Part shown: positions 29,266 through 39,300 of the stretch, piece after piece | How the letters are laid out: the number at the start of each line of letters is the position of its first letter | Numbering within the stretch: the first letter of the stretch is position 1 | NCBI GenBank assembly: GCA_965660145.1 | Contig: CBFHYX010000002.1 | Coordinates: 248,001 to 312,000 of the forward strand | Direction of reading: 5' to 3' | Source of the DNA: JABURQ01 sp029243145 | GTDB taxonomy: Bacteria; Planctomycetota; Planctomycetia; Planctomycetales; Planctomycetaceae | DNA length: 64,000 nt | Notes under the pieces: model-generated | Databases searched by the model: none | Told to the model about the DNA's origin: nothing | Seen by the model: the letters and a program-made list of their open reading frames with translations, nothing else | Program-made: the position numbers and the translations under genes

Positions 29266-30201
29266 TTATTGCAATAATGCCAAATGATCCCATGTCAATG
29301 CGATCAACAACAGCGGCAAATAAATCAATGAGTAATATAAAATACGTCGAGCCGACCGGCGTGACTCATCACGAATAAACATGATACTAACAGCCAGATA
29401 GCCGAGCCCTAGGAACAATGCCGCCCACATGTATCGTGAGCCAGCGAGCCCGACTTCACTCGGCATCAAGCTAACGGGAATCAAAGCAGCCGCGTAAGCC
29501 GTTGCCAGATATCCCGTGATTTTTTCAGCACCACCTGCTTGAACTTTGGCAGGTAGCATTTTCAATCCCGCGCGTGAGTAATCTTCTTTGTACATCCAGG
29601 CGATGGCCAGAAAATGCGGAAACTGCCACAGGAACAATATACCGAACAAAGCAAACGCACCTGAGTTCAATTCCCCCCCCGCAGCCGTCCAACCTAAAAC
29701 AGGCGGCAACGCACCGGGAACAGCACCAATCGCAGTGCAAAGTGAGGTATAGCGTTTCAAAGGAGTGTATAGGAAAGTGTAGAGGGCAAAGGTAAATAGG
29801 CCCAACCATGCGGTGGTTGTGTTGACGTAGGTGGCTAAAATGAAAGTTCCAAGAACTCCACATCCAATCCCAAACCAGAACACTTCCGTCGGGTGCAATC
29901 TCCCGGCAGGTATCGGGCGATTTGCGGTCCGATGCATTAAGGCATCGGTCTCACGTTCAACCCATTGGTTCAAACTGCTGGAAGCGATGGCCATCAAGGC
30001 AATCCCTACCATCGCAGAAACTAACGACCAACTGAACCAAGTCCCTTGGGCGGCTAGCGTGTATCCCACCGTGACTGTAACCAATGCCATCACGGCAATT
30101 TTGGGTTTTGTCAGTTCAATGTAATCCACGATTCGAGCCGTAATCGCATTGCGACCGACCAACGCTATTGTTCGAGTTGTCGAAGAACCGGCAGAACTCA
30201 T
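29266..30201 (-). CDS. ctaB: Protoheme IX farnesyltransferase (heme O synthase)
   Basis: 311 aa UbiA-family membrane prenyltransferase that adds the farnesyl group to heme B for oxidase biogenesis. The conserved loop SSSLNQWVERETDALMHRT with the Asp-rich substrate site is followed by ANRPIPAGRL. The second conserved loop is YTPLKRYTS and the third YKEDYSRAGLKMLP. Nine hydrophobic segments are apparent. It overlaps ctaA by 4 bp. Confidence 0.95.
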   Translation of the reverse strand: MSSAGSSTTRTIALVGRNAITARIVDYIELTKPKIAVMALVTVTVGYTLAAQGTWFSWSLVSAMVGIALMAIASSSLNQWVERETDALMHRTANRPIPAGRLHPTEVFWFGIGCGVLGTFILATYVNTTTAWLGLFTFALYTFLYTPLKRYTSLCTAIGAVPGALPPVLGWTAAGGELNSGAFALFGILFLWQFPHFLAIAWMYKEDYSRAGLKMLPAKVQAGGAEKITGYLATAYAAALIPVSLMPSEVGLAGSRYMWAALFLGLGYLAVSIMFIRDESRRSARRILYYSLIYLPLLLIALTWDHLALLQ

Positions 30202-31169
30202 TGCAGGCCCCCTTCCATCGACATGCCCGGCAACACCGGTAATTGAGTTGAATTCGACTTCAAGTGTCGATCATTCCACACTCGACACAGACGATAGGCT
30301 CTTAACAGCACGATGACTGATGTCATCAGCAGAAGCATTCCAACAATCGTATGACCGCTACGAATCATTGTTTGAAGTGTGGTTCCCGACACGGCCACCC
30401 AACCCGCGGCTTTCAAGCCAAACTTTGTGATAAAGGTGGCAAGACCTAACGTAAACTGAGAAACCGTAAGTGCCAACAGCAACCATGAAGGGCGTGTCAC
30501 CCAGACCTGTTTTGTTTTGCGTGCCGCAACAACGAGTGCGATGACAACGGCTAAAACAACAACAGCCATCCCCATATGTTCAAACAGAGCCGTCCCACGA
30601 TGTCGAAGAAAACCACCCAACATATATTGTCCGAGAATCATCACAACAGCGGCGACGGCCCAAGGTTTGACGAATCCAGGGTCTCGCTCAATGTCTTCCT
30701 TATCGGCCGATAACCAACGGCGACTTGTGAAGAGTGAAACAGCCGCCATTAAAGCGAAAACCATTGCCGCGAACAGGCCATGAACCATCGCGAGCCGAGG
30801 ATCATTCTCGAGGACTCTTAGTCCGCCCAAAATTCCTTGAGCAATCACGCTTAATAAGACGACAAAACCCGCCACGGTCACCCAAAGTCGATGCTCGTAT
30901 TTCCAGACCAATGCCACCAGCCCCAAGCTGAAAATCCCAATCAGCATTCCAGCGAGACGATGACCGTGTTCGAGAAATTCATCCCCCGAAGATTGTAACC
31001 AAGGATAGAACAGCATGTTGTAGCCATCCGATGTTGGCCAATCGGGAAACGCCATCCCGGCTCCTTCCGAAGTTGTCAACGCGCCCAGCGTCACCGGCAA
31101 CAGTGCAACGCACGTTGTCAGGACCGCAAAACGGTGCAACCAGGGATTATAAGCCGACGGGGTATCCAT
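30198..31169 (-). CDS. ctaA: Heme A synthase (COX15/CtaA family)
   Basis: 323 aa, converts heme O to heme A. Eight hydrophobic segments; the heme-binding histidines are recognisable in EHGHRLAGMLIG, MVHGLFAAMV, FEHMGMAVVVL and SGHTIVGMLLL. Gene order ctaA-ctaB directly after coxA is common. The gene lies 17 bp after the coxA stop. Confidence 0.93.
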   Translation of the reverse strand: MDTPSAYNPWLHRFAVLTTCVALLPVTLGALTTSEGAGMAFPDWPTSDGYNMLFYPWLQSSGDEFLEHGHRLAGMLIGIFSLGLVALVWKYEHRLWVTVAGFVVLLSVIAQGILGGLRVLENDPRLAMVHGLFAAMVFALMAAVSLFTSRRWLSADKEDIERDPGFVKPWAVAAVVMILGQYMLGGFLRHRGTALFEHMGMAVVVLAVVIALVVAARKTKQVWVTRPSWLLLALTVSQFTLGLATFITKFGLKAAGWVAVSGTTLQTMIRSGHTIVGMLLLMTSVIVLLRAYRLCRVWNDRHLKSNSTQLPVLPGMSMEGGLQ

Positions 31170-31186
31170 CGTATTTCAATATCAAA

Positions 31187-33001
31187 CTAGGCGTGTTCAG
31201 GTTCTTTAACGGGTTCCGCTTTGTCGGGAGGCGGCAGGTATTCTGTTTGTAACAAGAAGTCTTCTTCCACCAGGGGCGAAGAGTATTCGTAAGGTCCGCG
31301 ATAGCAGACAGGAAGAACATCGAAGTTTCCATGTCCGGGAGGTGAAGGAGCCGTCCATTCGAGGCCATTGGCTTTCCAAGGATTTCGTCCCACTTTTTCT
31401 CCGTAAAACATGCTGTAGGCAAAATTGAAGAGTAACAAAAACTGTGCACACCCCATCATGATCGCCGAATACGTCATGAACTGATTCATGGGGAGAAAAT
31501 GTTCGAGATACGGATGCAGATAAGGGTCTGCATATCGTCGTGGCATTCCGGCGACACCGAGAAGGTGCATTGGGAAAAAAGTACCATTGGCTCCAAGGAA
31601 CGTGAAAAAGAAGTGAGCTCTGCCCAATCCTTCATTCATTTTCCGACCGAACATTTTCGGATACCAGAAGAAGATCGCTCCAAAGACACCAAACAGAGTG
31701 GCCCCAAACAACACATAATGGAAGTGGGCCACGATGAAGTAGGTATCGTGGATATAGATATCAACAGGCACTGCCGCCATGAAGATACCACTGAGACCAC
31801 CCACGACAAACATCGAGACAAACGCCACACTGTTGAGTGTGACCGTATTGAATTCAATCTTTCCGCCCCAGATCGTTCCGATCCAGTTGAATGTCTTAAT
31901 GGCCGAAGGCAAAGCAATCATCATAGTGGATGTCATAAAGGTCATCCCCAGAGCCGGATTCATTCCCGAGGTAAACATGTGGTGTCCCCACACGATAAAA
32001 CCCAGACCGGCAATCGCTGCCATCGAGTAAACCATCGGCTTGTAGCCGAAGAGCGGTTTTCTGGCAACATTCGCTAACATGTCCGACACCATTCCCATCG
32101 CGGGAAGTAACATGATGTACACAGCCGGGTGCGAATAGAACCAGAAGAGGTGCTGCCATAAGAGTGGCTGACCACCACCCACAGTCGGATCGGCGTTGTT
32201 CACAACCAGACCAGCCGGTATGAAGAAACAGGTTCCAAGCAGACGGTCGGCAACCAGCATGAAGCCAGCCGCCGTCAAAACAGGTAATGCAAATGCTTGC
32301 AAGATGGCCGTAATAAACATGGCCCAAATGGTGAGCGGCATCCGAAACAGAGTCATCCCCGGTGCTCGCATGTTAATAATGGTGGTCATGTAATTGACCG
32401 AACCCATCATTGAAGAAACACCGACCAAAGTGACTCCGATTAACCACCAGTTCTGCGCCATCCCCGAGGCGGGTGCCGCCTGCGGAAGTGCTGACAGCAC
32501 CGGATAAGATGTCCATCCCGCTGCCGCACCGTTTCCCGCACAGAAAAAACTGGCGAAGAAACAGACAATCGCAGGCCACATGAACCAATAACTGAGCATG
32601 TTGAGGACCGGGAATGCCATATCGTCAGCACCGATCATCAGCGGTATCAGAAAGTTTCCAAACGCCCCCGCGAGAATTGGAATGATCACGAGGAAGATCA
32701 TCACGGTGGCATGCATCGTGAACAACATGGTGTAGAATTCGGGAGAAATCTGACCACCTTCGCCACTGAAGAGCAGACGGCCGACCAGAGGCATACTTTC
32801 CCAAGGAAAGGCCAATTGCCAACGCACGCCTAAAGCTAAGGCTCCACCGACCATCAGCATCAGCAACGTGGTTACCAAAAACTGGATACCAATGACTTTA
32901 TGGTCGGTCGAAAAGACGTACTTACTGATGAAAGACTGCTCATGGCCGTGGCCGTGGGCATCATCATGTGCGTCGTGTGATACGGGATCAGCTACACTCA
33001 C
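31187..33001 (-). CDS. coxA: Cytochrome c oxidase subunit I, A2 type
   Basis: 604 aa heme-copper oxidase catalytic subunit. GTG start at 32999-33001 with GAGGTG upstream. Helix VI reads FYSHPAVYIMLLP: the proton-channel Glu of A1 oxidases is replaced, and the Tyr-Ser of the YSHPxV motif marks the A2 subclass (as in Rhodothermus caa3). The cross-linked Tyr follows as HPAVY, CuB ligands appear in WGHHMFTSGM, and heme ligands in FTMHATVMIF and FIVAHFHYVLFG. The N-terminus is His/Asp-rich (HDAHDDAHGHGH). The C-terminus ends in a Pro/Glu-rich soluble tail. Confidence 0.96.
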   Translation of the reverse strand: MSVADPVSHDAHDDAHGHGHEQSFISKYVFSTDHKVIGIQFLVTTLLMLMVGGALALGVRWQLAFPWESMPLVGRLLFSGEGGQISPEFYTMLFTMHATVMIFLVIIPILAGAFGNFLIPLMIGADDMAFPVLNMLSYWFMWPAIVCFFASFFCAGNGAAAGWTSYPVLSALPQAAPASGMAQNWWLIGVTLVGVSSMMGSVNYMTTIINMRAPGMTLFRMPLTIWAMFITAILQAFALPVLTAAGFMLVADRLLGTCFFIPAGLVVNNADPTVGGGQPLLWQHLFWFYSHPAVYIMLLPAMGMVSDMLANVARKPLFGYKPMVYSMAAIAGLGFIVWGHHMFTSGMNPALGMTFMTSTMMIALPSAIKTFNWIGTIWGGKIEFNTVTLNSVAFVSMFVVGGLSGIFMAAVPVDIYIHDTYFIVAHFHYVLFGATLFGVFGAIFFWYPKMFGRKMNEGLGRAHFFFTFLGANGTFFPMHLLGVAGMPRRYADPYLHPYLEHFLPMNQFMTYSAIMMGCAQFLLLFNFAYSMFYGEKVGRNPWKANGLEWTAPSPPGHGNFDVLPVCYRGPYEYSSPLVEEDFLLQTEYLPPPDKAEPVKEPEHA

Positions 33002-33016
33002 AATTCACCTCTTTAA

Positions 33017-33820
33017 TTATTCATCGTCGGATTCGCCAGCATCGGCAAACCCGTCATCAGATTGTTCTTCGGCCAATTTTTCCATCGCCGCTTCAAACTG
33101 CTCTTCAGCAAGGGCCACCACACGAGCGCCCATTTTGTAATGTCCCCAGCCGCAAAGCTCGGCACACACAAGCACGTATTCTCCCGGCTTGGTCGCTTCA
33201 AACCAGACCGGAATAATCTGTCCAGGAACCGCGTCTTGTTTGACACGTAGTTCTGGTAGAAAAAATGAATGCTGCACATCTTGTGTCTTGAGATAAATCA
33301 TGACCGGTTTGGCAGCCGGAACGATGAGTTCGTTCACAGCGTATAAATCGGTCGGTTGTTGTTGAATCTGTAGAGTTCTTCCCGGCTCGGGATACCGAAT
33401 TCTCCACTCAAATTGACGGGCCATCACTTCAGCGACGGGAGCTTTACGCGCTTCTTTCGGGAATTTAGAGAGGACTCGAAATTCGGCCCAGACATCCATC
33501 TGATACAACGCAATGAACAGTAATATCCCGGCTGGTACAATCGTCCAAATCACTTCCAGGTTGTGTGAACCGTGCGAATACCAAGCTCGTTCGTCATCCT
33601 TTTTGGAACTCTTCCACAACACATAAACCATTGCGATTTGTGTTCCGATAAATGTTCCCGTCACGATATACAAAATCAGATAGAACAATGAGTCGATGCG
33701 CTCACCCAGCGGAGATCCTGCTTCGCCCGGAAACCACCAGTCCAGACCGGGAGCCACCACACAAAGCACGACTGCCGCAATGGGACAGACGGTAAAAAAT
33801 GTCAACCAGAACCAACGCAC
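33017..33820 (-). CDS. coxB: Cytochrome c oxidase subunit II
   Basis: 267 aa. A hydrophobic N-terminus and two transmembrane helices (about 5-25, 48-70 and 90-110) precede the periplasmic CuA domain. CuA ligands are complete: His in TQDVQHSFFLPELRVKQD, then CAELCGWGHYKM (Cys-x3-Cys-x3-His-x2-Met). No fused cytochrome c domain is present, so the electron donor must be separate, probably one of the adjacent c-type cytochromes. The tail is acidic. Confidence 0.96.
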   Translation of the reverse strand: MRWFWLTFFTVCPIAAVVLCVVAPGLDWWFPGEAGSPLGERIDSLFYLILYIVTGTFIGTQIAMVYVLWKSSKKDDERAWYSHGSHNLEVIWTIVPAGILLFIALYQMDVWAEFRVLSKFPKEARKAPVAEVMARQFEWRIRYPEPGRTLQIQQQPTDLYAVNELIVPAAKPVMIYLKTQDVQHSFFLPELRVKQDAVPGQIIPVWFEATKPGEYVLVCAELCGWGHYKMGARVVALAEEQFEAAMEKLAEEQSDDGFADAGESDDE

Positions 33821-33859
33821 GATAGATACTCCTTATGTTCGGCTCTCCGAACGAATCTG

Positions 33860-35389
33860 TTATCCCTGATCGGATGACTCAGTCGATCCGGTCGCAGTCT
33901 GCTTAGTCTCGGTGGTTGCTGCTTCCTCATCGGCAGCTTTTTCTTCATCTCCGCCAGACTTCTTTTTACTCTCGAAATACTCTTTATCCACCTCGATATA
34001 CTCGCCCGGTGTTTCAAACGGGACATGTAAGACGTAGTTCACGGTGTCCCACAAGATTTGAGGATCAGTTGTGGCGAAGTTCGGCATTTTGGAAGGCCCA
34101 ATTCCACCATATAGCCGATAGAAGAGATCCACCGGACGACGACCGCCTCGATAAACTCCTTGAGTCAGGTTTCGCGGTTTGACAGAATTCCCCCAGATAT
34201 CGAATAACCCCGGCTCCGCATAAAGCTCACCGGTCTCTTCATTTTTCTGATAATCTTCCGTCATCGAACCGTTGCCACGCCCTTTATGACCGTGACAGTT
34301 TGTGCATTTTTCCAGAAAGAATTTCCGACCACGAGCACGCGATTCGAATGAATCTTCAACGCGAGCCACTGCCGGAACAATCAAACTTCCTTCCTCTTCG
34401 GCCAATAACCAGCTTTCAGCCAGTTGCCCCGCCAGATCGTCGAACAGTACCGGCATGTTTGCGACCGCCTCGTCAATTTCTTCCTGAATCTCTTCTGAAT
34501 CATCGCCATCCGCTTTTCGCTCTGCAATGATTTTGTTCGTTAAACCACTGGCCAAAACCAGTTCCTGATCAACGCGATATTCCAATTCTCCACGCATCGA
34601 CAACCAGCGGACATATTCCACGATGGCATATAACTCTTCATCTTCCAGTAACAGGAAGGAAGGCATGTAAGTCCCTGGAATTCCGTACTTGATCACTCGG
34701 CCCAACCCTTCCTGACGAACTTTTTCCGCAGGTTTCGTCGATTTGAATTTGAACTGACCAAGGCGGTAATCGCGAGGACGAGGATTAAGATACAGAGCGG
34801 TCGGACCATTCCCGTCACCACTGACGCCGTGACAATGCAAACAATGCTCCATATACAAAGCACGACCAGATTTTAGTGTATCACCAGCACTCAGAACAAA
34901 CGTGTCGCCTGCCGCAGGGGGAACTTCAACTTTTTCCTTCGTGGTCAATAACTGGGTTTCGGCATCGTACCCGATCACTTGCATTGATTTTCCGGCATAC
35001 TCACCCGTCATCCAATCGAGACGAGCACCGCTTTCACCAAACTTGAAATCACCATCATCATTTTGAAATTGAGCGATAAACTTTTCATCTGCCTCGGTAT
35101 CGAATGTGACAGGAAACTTATTGAGTGGACCTTCGAGTGTACTTTCTTCTGTGGCCCCCATGACTCCGCCAAAATCGACCGGAAGTTTGAGCCAAGCCAC
35201 CAATTGATGGGGATTCCCAAACGAATTGTCTAACTCTGCTTCAACAGCATTTGAAACATTAGACGTTAATTGGTTGGTTTCCTCGCGCACGACGAATACC
35301 GCGTCGGGGGGTGAGAACGCATCGCACCCAACGAACAGGAAGCCGCAGGCCAGAACAAACAGGATGTTTGAATTTTGACGGATACTCAC
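33860..35389 (-). CDS. Diheme cytochrome c lipoprotein
   Basis: 509 aa from GTG at 35387-35389, preceded by GGAG; an ATG at 35419 in frame would add 10 residues but has no Shine-Dalgarno. The N-terminus is a lipoprotein signal (ACGFLFVGC). Two heme sites, EHCLHCHG (about 183-187) and EKCTNCHG (about 362-366), each with a downstream Met (TYMPSFLL, SKMPNFAT) as probable axial ligand. The residues before the first heme form a separate domain without recognised homology. It is located between the bc-type complex and coxB, so it is a likely electron carrier between them. Confidence 0.9.
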   Translation of the reverse strand: MSIRQNSNILFVLACGFLFVGCDAFSPPDAVFVVREETNQLTSNVSNAVEAELDNSFGNPHQLVAWLKLPVDFGGVMGATEESTLEGPLNKFPVTFDTEADEKFIAQFQNDDGDFKFGESGARLDWMTGEYAGKSMQVIGYDAETQLLTTKEKVEVPPAAGDTFVLSAGDTLKSGRALYMEHCLHCHGVSGDGNGPTALYLNPRPRDYRLGQFKFKSTKPAEKVRQEGLGRVIKYGIPGTYMPSFLLLEDEELYAIVEYVRWLSMRGELEYRVDQELVLASGLTNKIIAERKADGDDSEEIQEEIDEAVANMPVLFDDLAGQLAESWLLAEEEGSLIVPAVARVEDSFESRARGRKFFLEKCTNCHGHKGRGNGSMTEDYQKNEETGELYAEPGLFDIWGNSVKPRNLTQGVYRGGRRPVDLFYRLYGGIGPSKMPNFATTDPQILWDTVNYVLHVPFETPGEYIEVDKEYFESKKKSGGDEEKAADEEAATTETKQTATGSTESSDQG

Positions 35390-35449
35390 GGGGAGAACTC
35401 CGTAATGGGAATGTCTCATGATGTACTGAACTTTGATTGGATCGCTTTG

Positions 35450-36334
35450 TTACAGTTTCGTAAAACTACCAACACTGTAAGACTGTTCGAGTTTATTATC
35501 TTTGCCAGCTTCAATTTTTACCTTCAAACTTCGTTCCAGCAATCCGGCACTCTCATGCCAGACACGGAATTTATACTCACCAGCCGGAAGGTTTTTAATT
35601 TCAAATGTGCCGTCAGCTTTCGAGCAAGCAGCAAATGGATGATCGATCACCAATTGATACGCACCCATCCAGGCATGAAAGTCACAGGCCGCTTTGATCG
35701 GAGCCGGTTCCGGCTTTTCATAAATCAACGGAACGCCGTTCCGGTCGTTGCCGTTGACGACTTGATTAAACGATTTGTTACGAACAACTTTCATGTTCGT
35801 ATTATGAGCGGCACCATCTGCATTTTTGACTAACACCGTTTGCCCCACTTGTACCACCAAGCCGTGAGGCACAAATGTGCAATTCTTTTGATCGAATACC
35901 AATTCAGCTAAAATGCCTTCAGGCGTAAAGCCTTTCGGGGCTTTATCCAGATAGATAAACATATTCGCAATGCCACCACCTTCACCCACAACGAGTGATT
36001 GATTCGGAACCGCTTCTGCGGAGCAATATTCCGCATCTTTGACAGAGGCTCCTTTGGCAATGAGTGGTGACAAATTGGGTGCGGCTCCGTCAAGAATGAA
36101 ACGCCCCACCAGATTGCCAGGACCTGAACCGGCAGCGCCTCCACTTTTGGTTGGTTTGTCTCCGCCTGACCCAGATTCTTTGGCTCCGTCTGATTCCAGT
36201 TCAGCGGGCTTCAATGTCACCGTGGTCACAGCATCCACTCCACCACCGCAACCGGCTCCTGTGAGGCATAAGCCAATCACAAGAACTGGCAACAAGACCA
36301 AAAAAGCGATCTTTTTTAGCGAAGAATCATTCAT
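35450..36334 (-). CDS. Cupredoxin-like lipoprotein with amicyanin-type copper loop
   Basis: 294 aa. Lipoprotein signal with LTGAGC lipobox at about 29. A low-complexity Gly/Ser/Lys linker (about 45-70) precedes the core. Copper-ligand candidates are His in DGAAHNTNM and the short loop ACDFHAWMGA, i.e. Cys-x2-His-x2-Met, which is the amicyanin spacing. The C-terminus (DGTFEIKNLPAGEYKFRVWHES) resembles carboxypeptidase-regulatory/methylamine-utilisation-like beta domains. A blue copper electron carrier is the best reading. It overlaps the upstream octaheme gene by 8 bp. Confidence 0.82.
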   Translation of the reverse strand: MNDSSLKKIAFLVLLPVLVIGLCLTGAGCGGGVDAVTTVTLKPAELESDGAKESGSGGDKPTKSGGAAGSGPGNLVGRFILDGAAPNLSPLIAKGASVKDAEYCSAEAVPNQSLVVGEGGGIANMFIYLDKAPKGFTPEGILAELVFDQKNCTFVPHGLVVQVGQTVLVKNADGAAHNTNMKVVRNKSFNQVVNGNDRNGVPLIYEKPEPAPIKAACDFHAWMGAYQLVIDHPFAACSKADGTFEIKNLPAGEYKFRVWHESAGLLERSLKVKIEAGKDNKLEQSYSVGSFTKL

Positions 36335-39300
36335 TGGTTTTCTCCTCTTCTTTTCCTTTTGCGGGAAGATCCCAGATTTTCACGCCTTGAGTCTCCAACA
36401 ACTCAGCGTGATTCATCAAGGCATCCCGAACTGCTCGCGATTGAGCCGCAGGGTCGGTTCCAAACAAAGGTAACGACGACGGCTTATCCAGCGGATAGTT
36501 CACAGGCATTTTTGTATAAGGAGTGGCCCACTTCGGATAATAAATCCACATCATGGTCCAATCCGGTTGCAGTCGTTCCTCCACTCGGGGCAGATTCGGA
36601 CCACGAACTTCTGGCTCTCCCGGTTTCGCAGACGAGAAATACTCTCGGCCTCCGACCGTATGACAACCAATGCACTTGTTTCCTTTAAACTGGAACATCT
36701 GCCATGACTCTGACAGGTAGTCATCGCTCCGGGTTTCTTCATACTCCTCGTGGAAGATTTTATTCATGGCTCGCTTGTAGGGAGCATCTTTTTGAGGAAC
36801 TTCTTGATAAGGATAGTCCGACCCATCAACAGCGGCAAAGTAATTGGCCAAGGTCTGAGCTTCAGCAGGTGACATATTAAATTTAGGCATCCGCAAGACC
36901 GTCATGTGACGCAGTGTTTCGGGGTTCTGGAGGAAGCGGTATAGCCACGGGGTCTGAACCTTTGCACCTTCGCGAACCAATGGCGGCGCCACATAGTTCC
37001 AGGCATTATCGGGTTTACCATCCATACGTTTGTCGGTTTTGGCGAGTTCGTCAACCAACCAGAAGGTGAAGTCGCCTCCGCGTCCGTCGCTGGCGCTTCG
37101 AAGTTGGTCTCCCACAAATCCCATTCGAGATGAAGGAGTCACATGAACATCGGGGAACTTCACGCTGATTGACCCATACAGATCGTCCAGTGATCCGAAG
37201 TCCTCAGGTAGGTCGGCCTGCTTCAATAAAAAGGTCTCGCCTTCAACCGATAAAGGATACTCTTGCGATCCCGTGACAAGATCCAAAGTCAACGTGACAG
37301 ACTCCGGTTGCAAAGTTGATTCCAGATCTTCTTTAACAATCGTGACAACCAAGTGACCGGTTTTCTCATCTAAGCGAATTGTCGCATTAATGCTATTGTC
37401 ATCGGCAAGACTGACCACAGCTTGCTCGGTGTCTGACCCGATGGGTGGATAAATTGGTGAAGTGAGTTTTCCTCGCTCGACAAGTAGGTTCTCCCAAAGA
37501 GTGATATAAAACTCCCACTCAGCGGGTTCAGAATCACCGTCCCAATTGATGGCAGCCTTTTTGGCTTCCGCGTCTTCTCCGGGGGCCTCAACAAAGTTTC
37601 TCCAACCTTCGGGAGTTTCACCCAAGTCATCGATCACATCGGAAACCATGCCGCTAAATTCAAGAGGCAGTTGAGTGACATGCCCGGGGATTTTCACTTT
37701 CCGTGGCGGAGAAATCGAATGCAACAACGCCATCGCTTCGGCACTGTACACCGGCTCTCCTGGTGCTGCTGAAGGCAACCCGTCTAACTCGGCCAGGTAC
37801 TCGAACTTCGGCATTTCTAAAACGTGACATCCGGTACAGTTAAACTTCTGCATCAGGAACTCACCGGCGATACGATCGCCCGCAGGCCCATCTGGCCGAT
37901 AAAGATATTTCTCAACAGGCGGGTCGGCGACCAACCCCAGCACGAACGTTGTGATGGCTTCAATTTGTTCCTGATCGAAGGGGAATTTGGGCATCCGCAA
38001 GCGTTCGTCGTAAGCTTTGGTCTCAATTTTCTCGAAATCATAACTACGTGGTTGACGAATTTTCTGCCAGGCAAATCCGGCCCGTCCATGATGCAAGAGA
38101 TTCTCAACCATGTAAGAAACCGACATCGCATGCTCACGGTCTTCTTCATCTGAAAATGAATCAGCCGCTCCACGCTTGACGTACATCTCGACCTTCTCGT
38201 GCATGCTTTCATTATCTAACAGCAAGATCAGATAGTTCGTTCCATCATGCCCATAAGGCTCTTCAGTCCACTCGTTTGGTTCGAGTTCTTCCAGTGTGTG
38301 AACAACATCACCCAACACTTGGCTTCGCTCGTTGACGCGGACCATTTCCTCAAAAGGCTTATTAGCGATTGAATCATCTTCGACTCGCAATTCGGCCCAC
38401 TCTTCAAACTGTTTGGGTGATTCAATACTTGCCAGAACTTCTTCGACAACTTCCCCGTCTTGTAACGGCACAGCGAGGAAATCAAATTCATGGACGTGCA
38501 GGTACTCTGCAATGTGCTCGGGAGCGAGTTTCGTTCGGTCCTTTCGACCCCAATCCTGCAAGGCCACTCCAATCGGACGTGCCGATTCAAAGCCACTCAT
38601 GTCGTGACAACCGTAACAGCCGTAGCGTGTGACAGTTCGACGACCGATATAATTCAGTTTTAACTCTCGCCACTTCGCATCATTTACCCATTCCTCGGTA
38701 TCGACACCCTCGGGCTTGATTCCGTTCCAAAGTTCGACTTCGTCACCCTTCAGATTCTCTTCGAGCAACTTTCCACCGAGAGACAAGTCACGAGATTCCA
38801 TGAACTCGTCAAATTCTGCCTGCGTTAAAACGTCTGTCAAAAACATCTCAACCATTTCGTCCAGAGTGGCTTCATCAACATCGATCGACGACCACTCTTC
38901 TGCTCCACCTTTCAACAGGTAAGCAGCGATATCTGCTGCCGGATCGATTTGAGTCTCTCCTTCTTTGTAGGCATCGAGGTAGAGATTCGGCATCTTGGTA
39001 CGTGGGTGGTATTTCGTGGGTTCTTTCACCCAGGTGTACAACCACTTAAACCCGTCCGCTCCCGCAGGAAGTTTGGAATGAACCTTATTCAGTTCTGGGC
39101 CAAAGCTGGCGGTCGCACCTGGGAAGTCTCCATGAGAGTGACAAGCCAAACAACCCTTCTGAGAGAACAAGGTTTTGCCTCGTTCAGCATCGGGTTTGTA
39201 GCCTGCACTCGGCTCCAGATACTCAAATTCTTCCGAGTTCTTCAAAAGGAATTGCGTAATGGCAGCAATTTCAACTGGCTGATATTCGTCAGCGAGTTCA

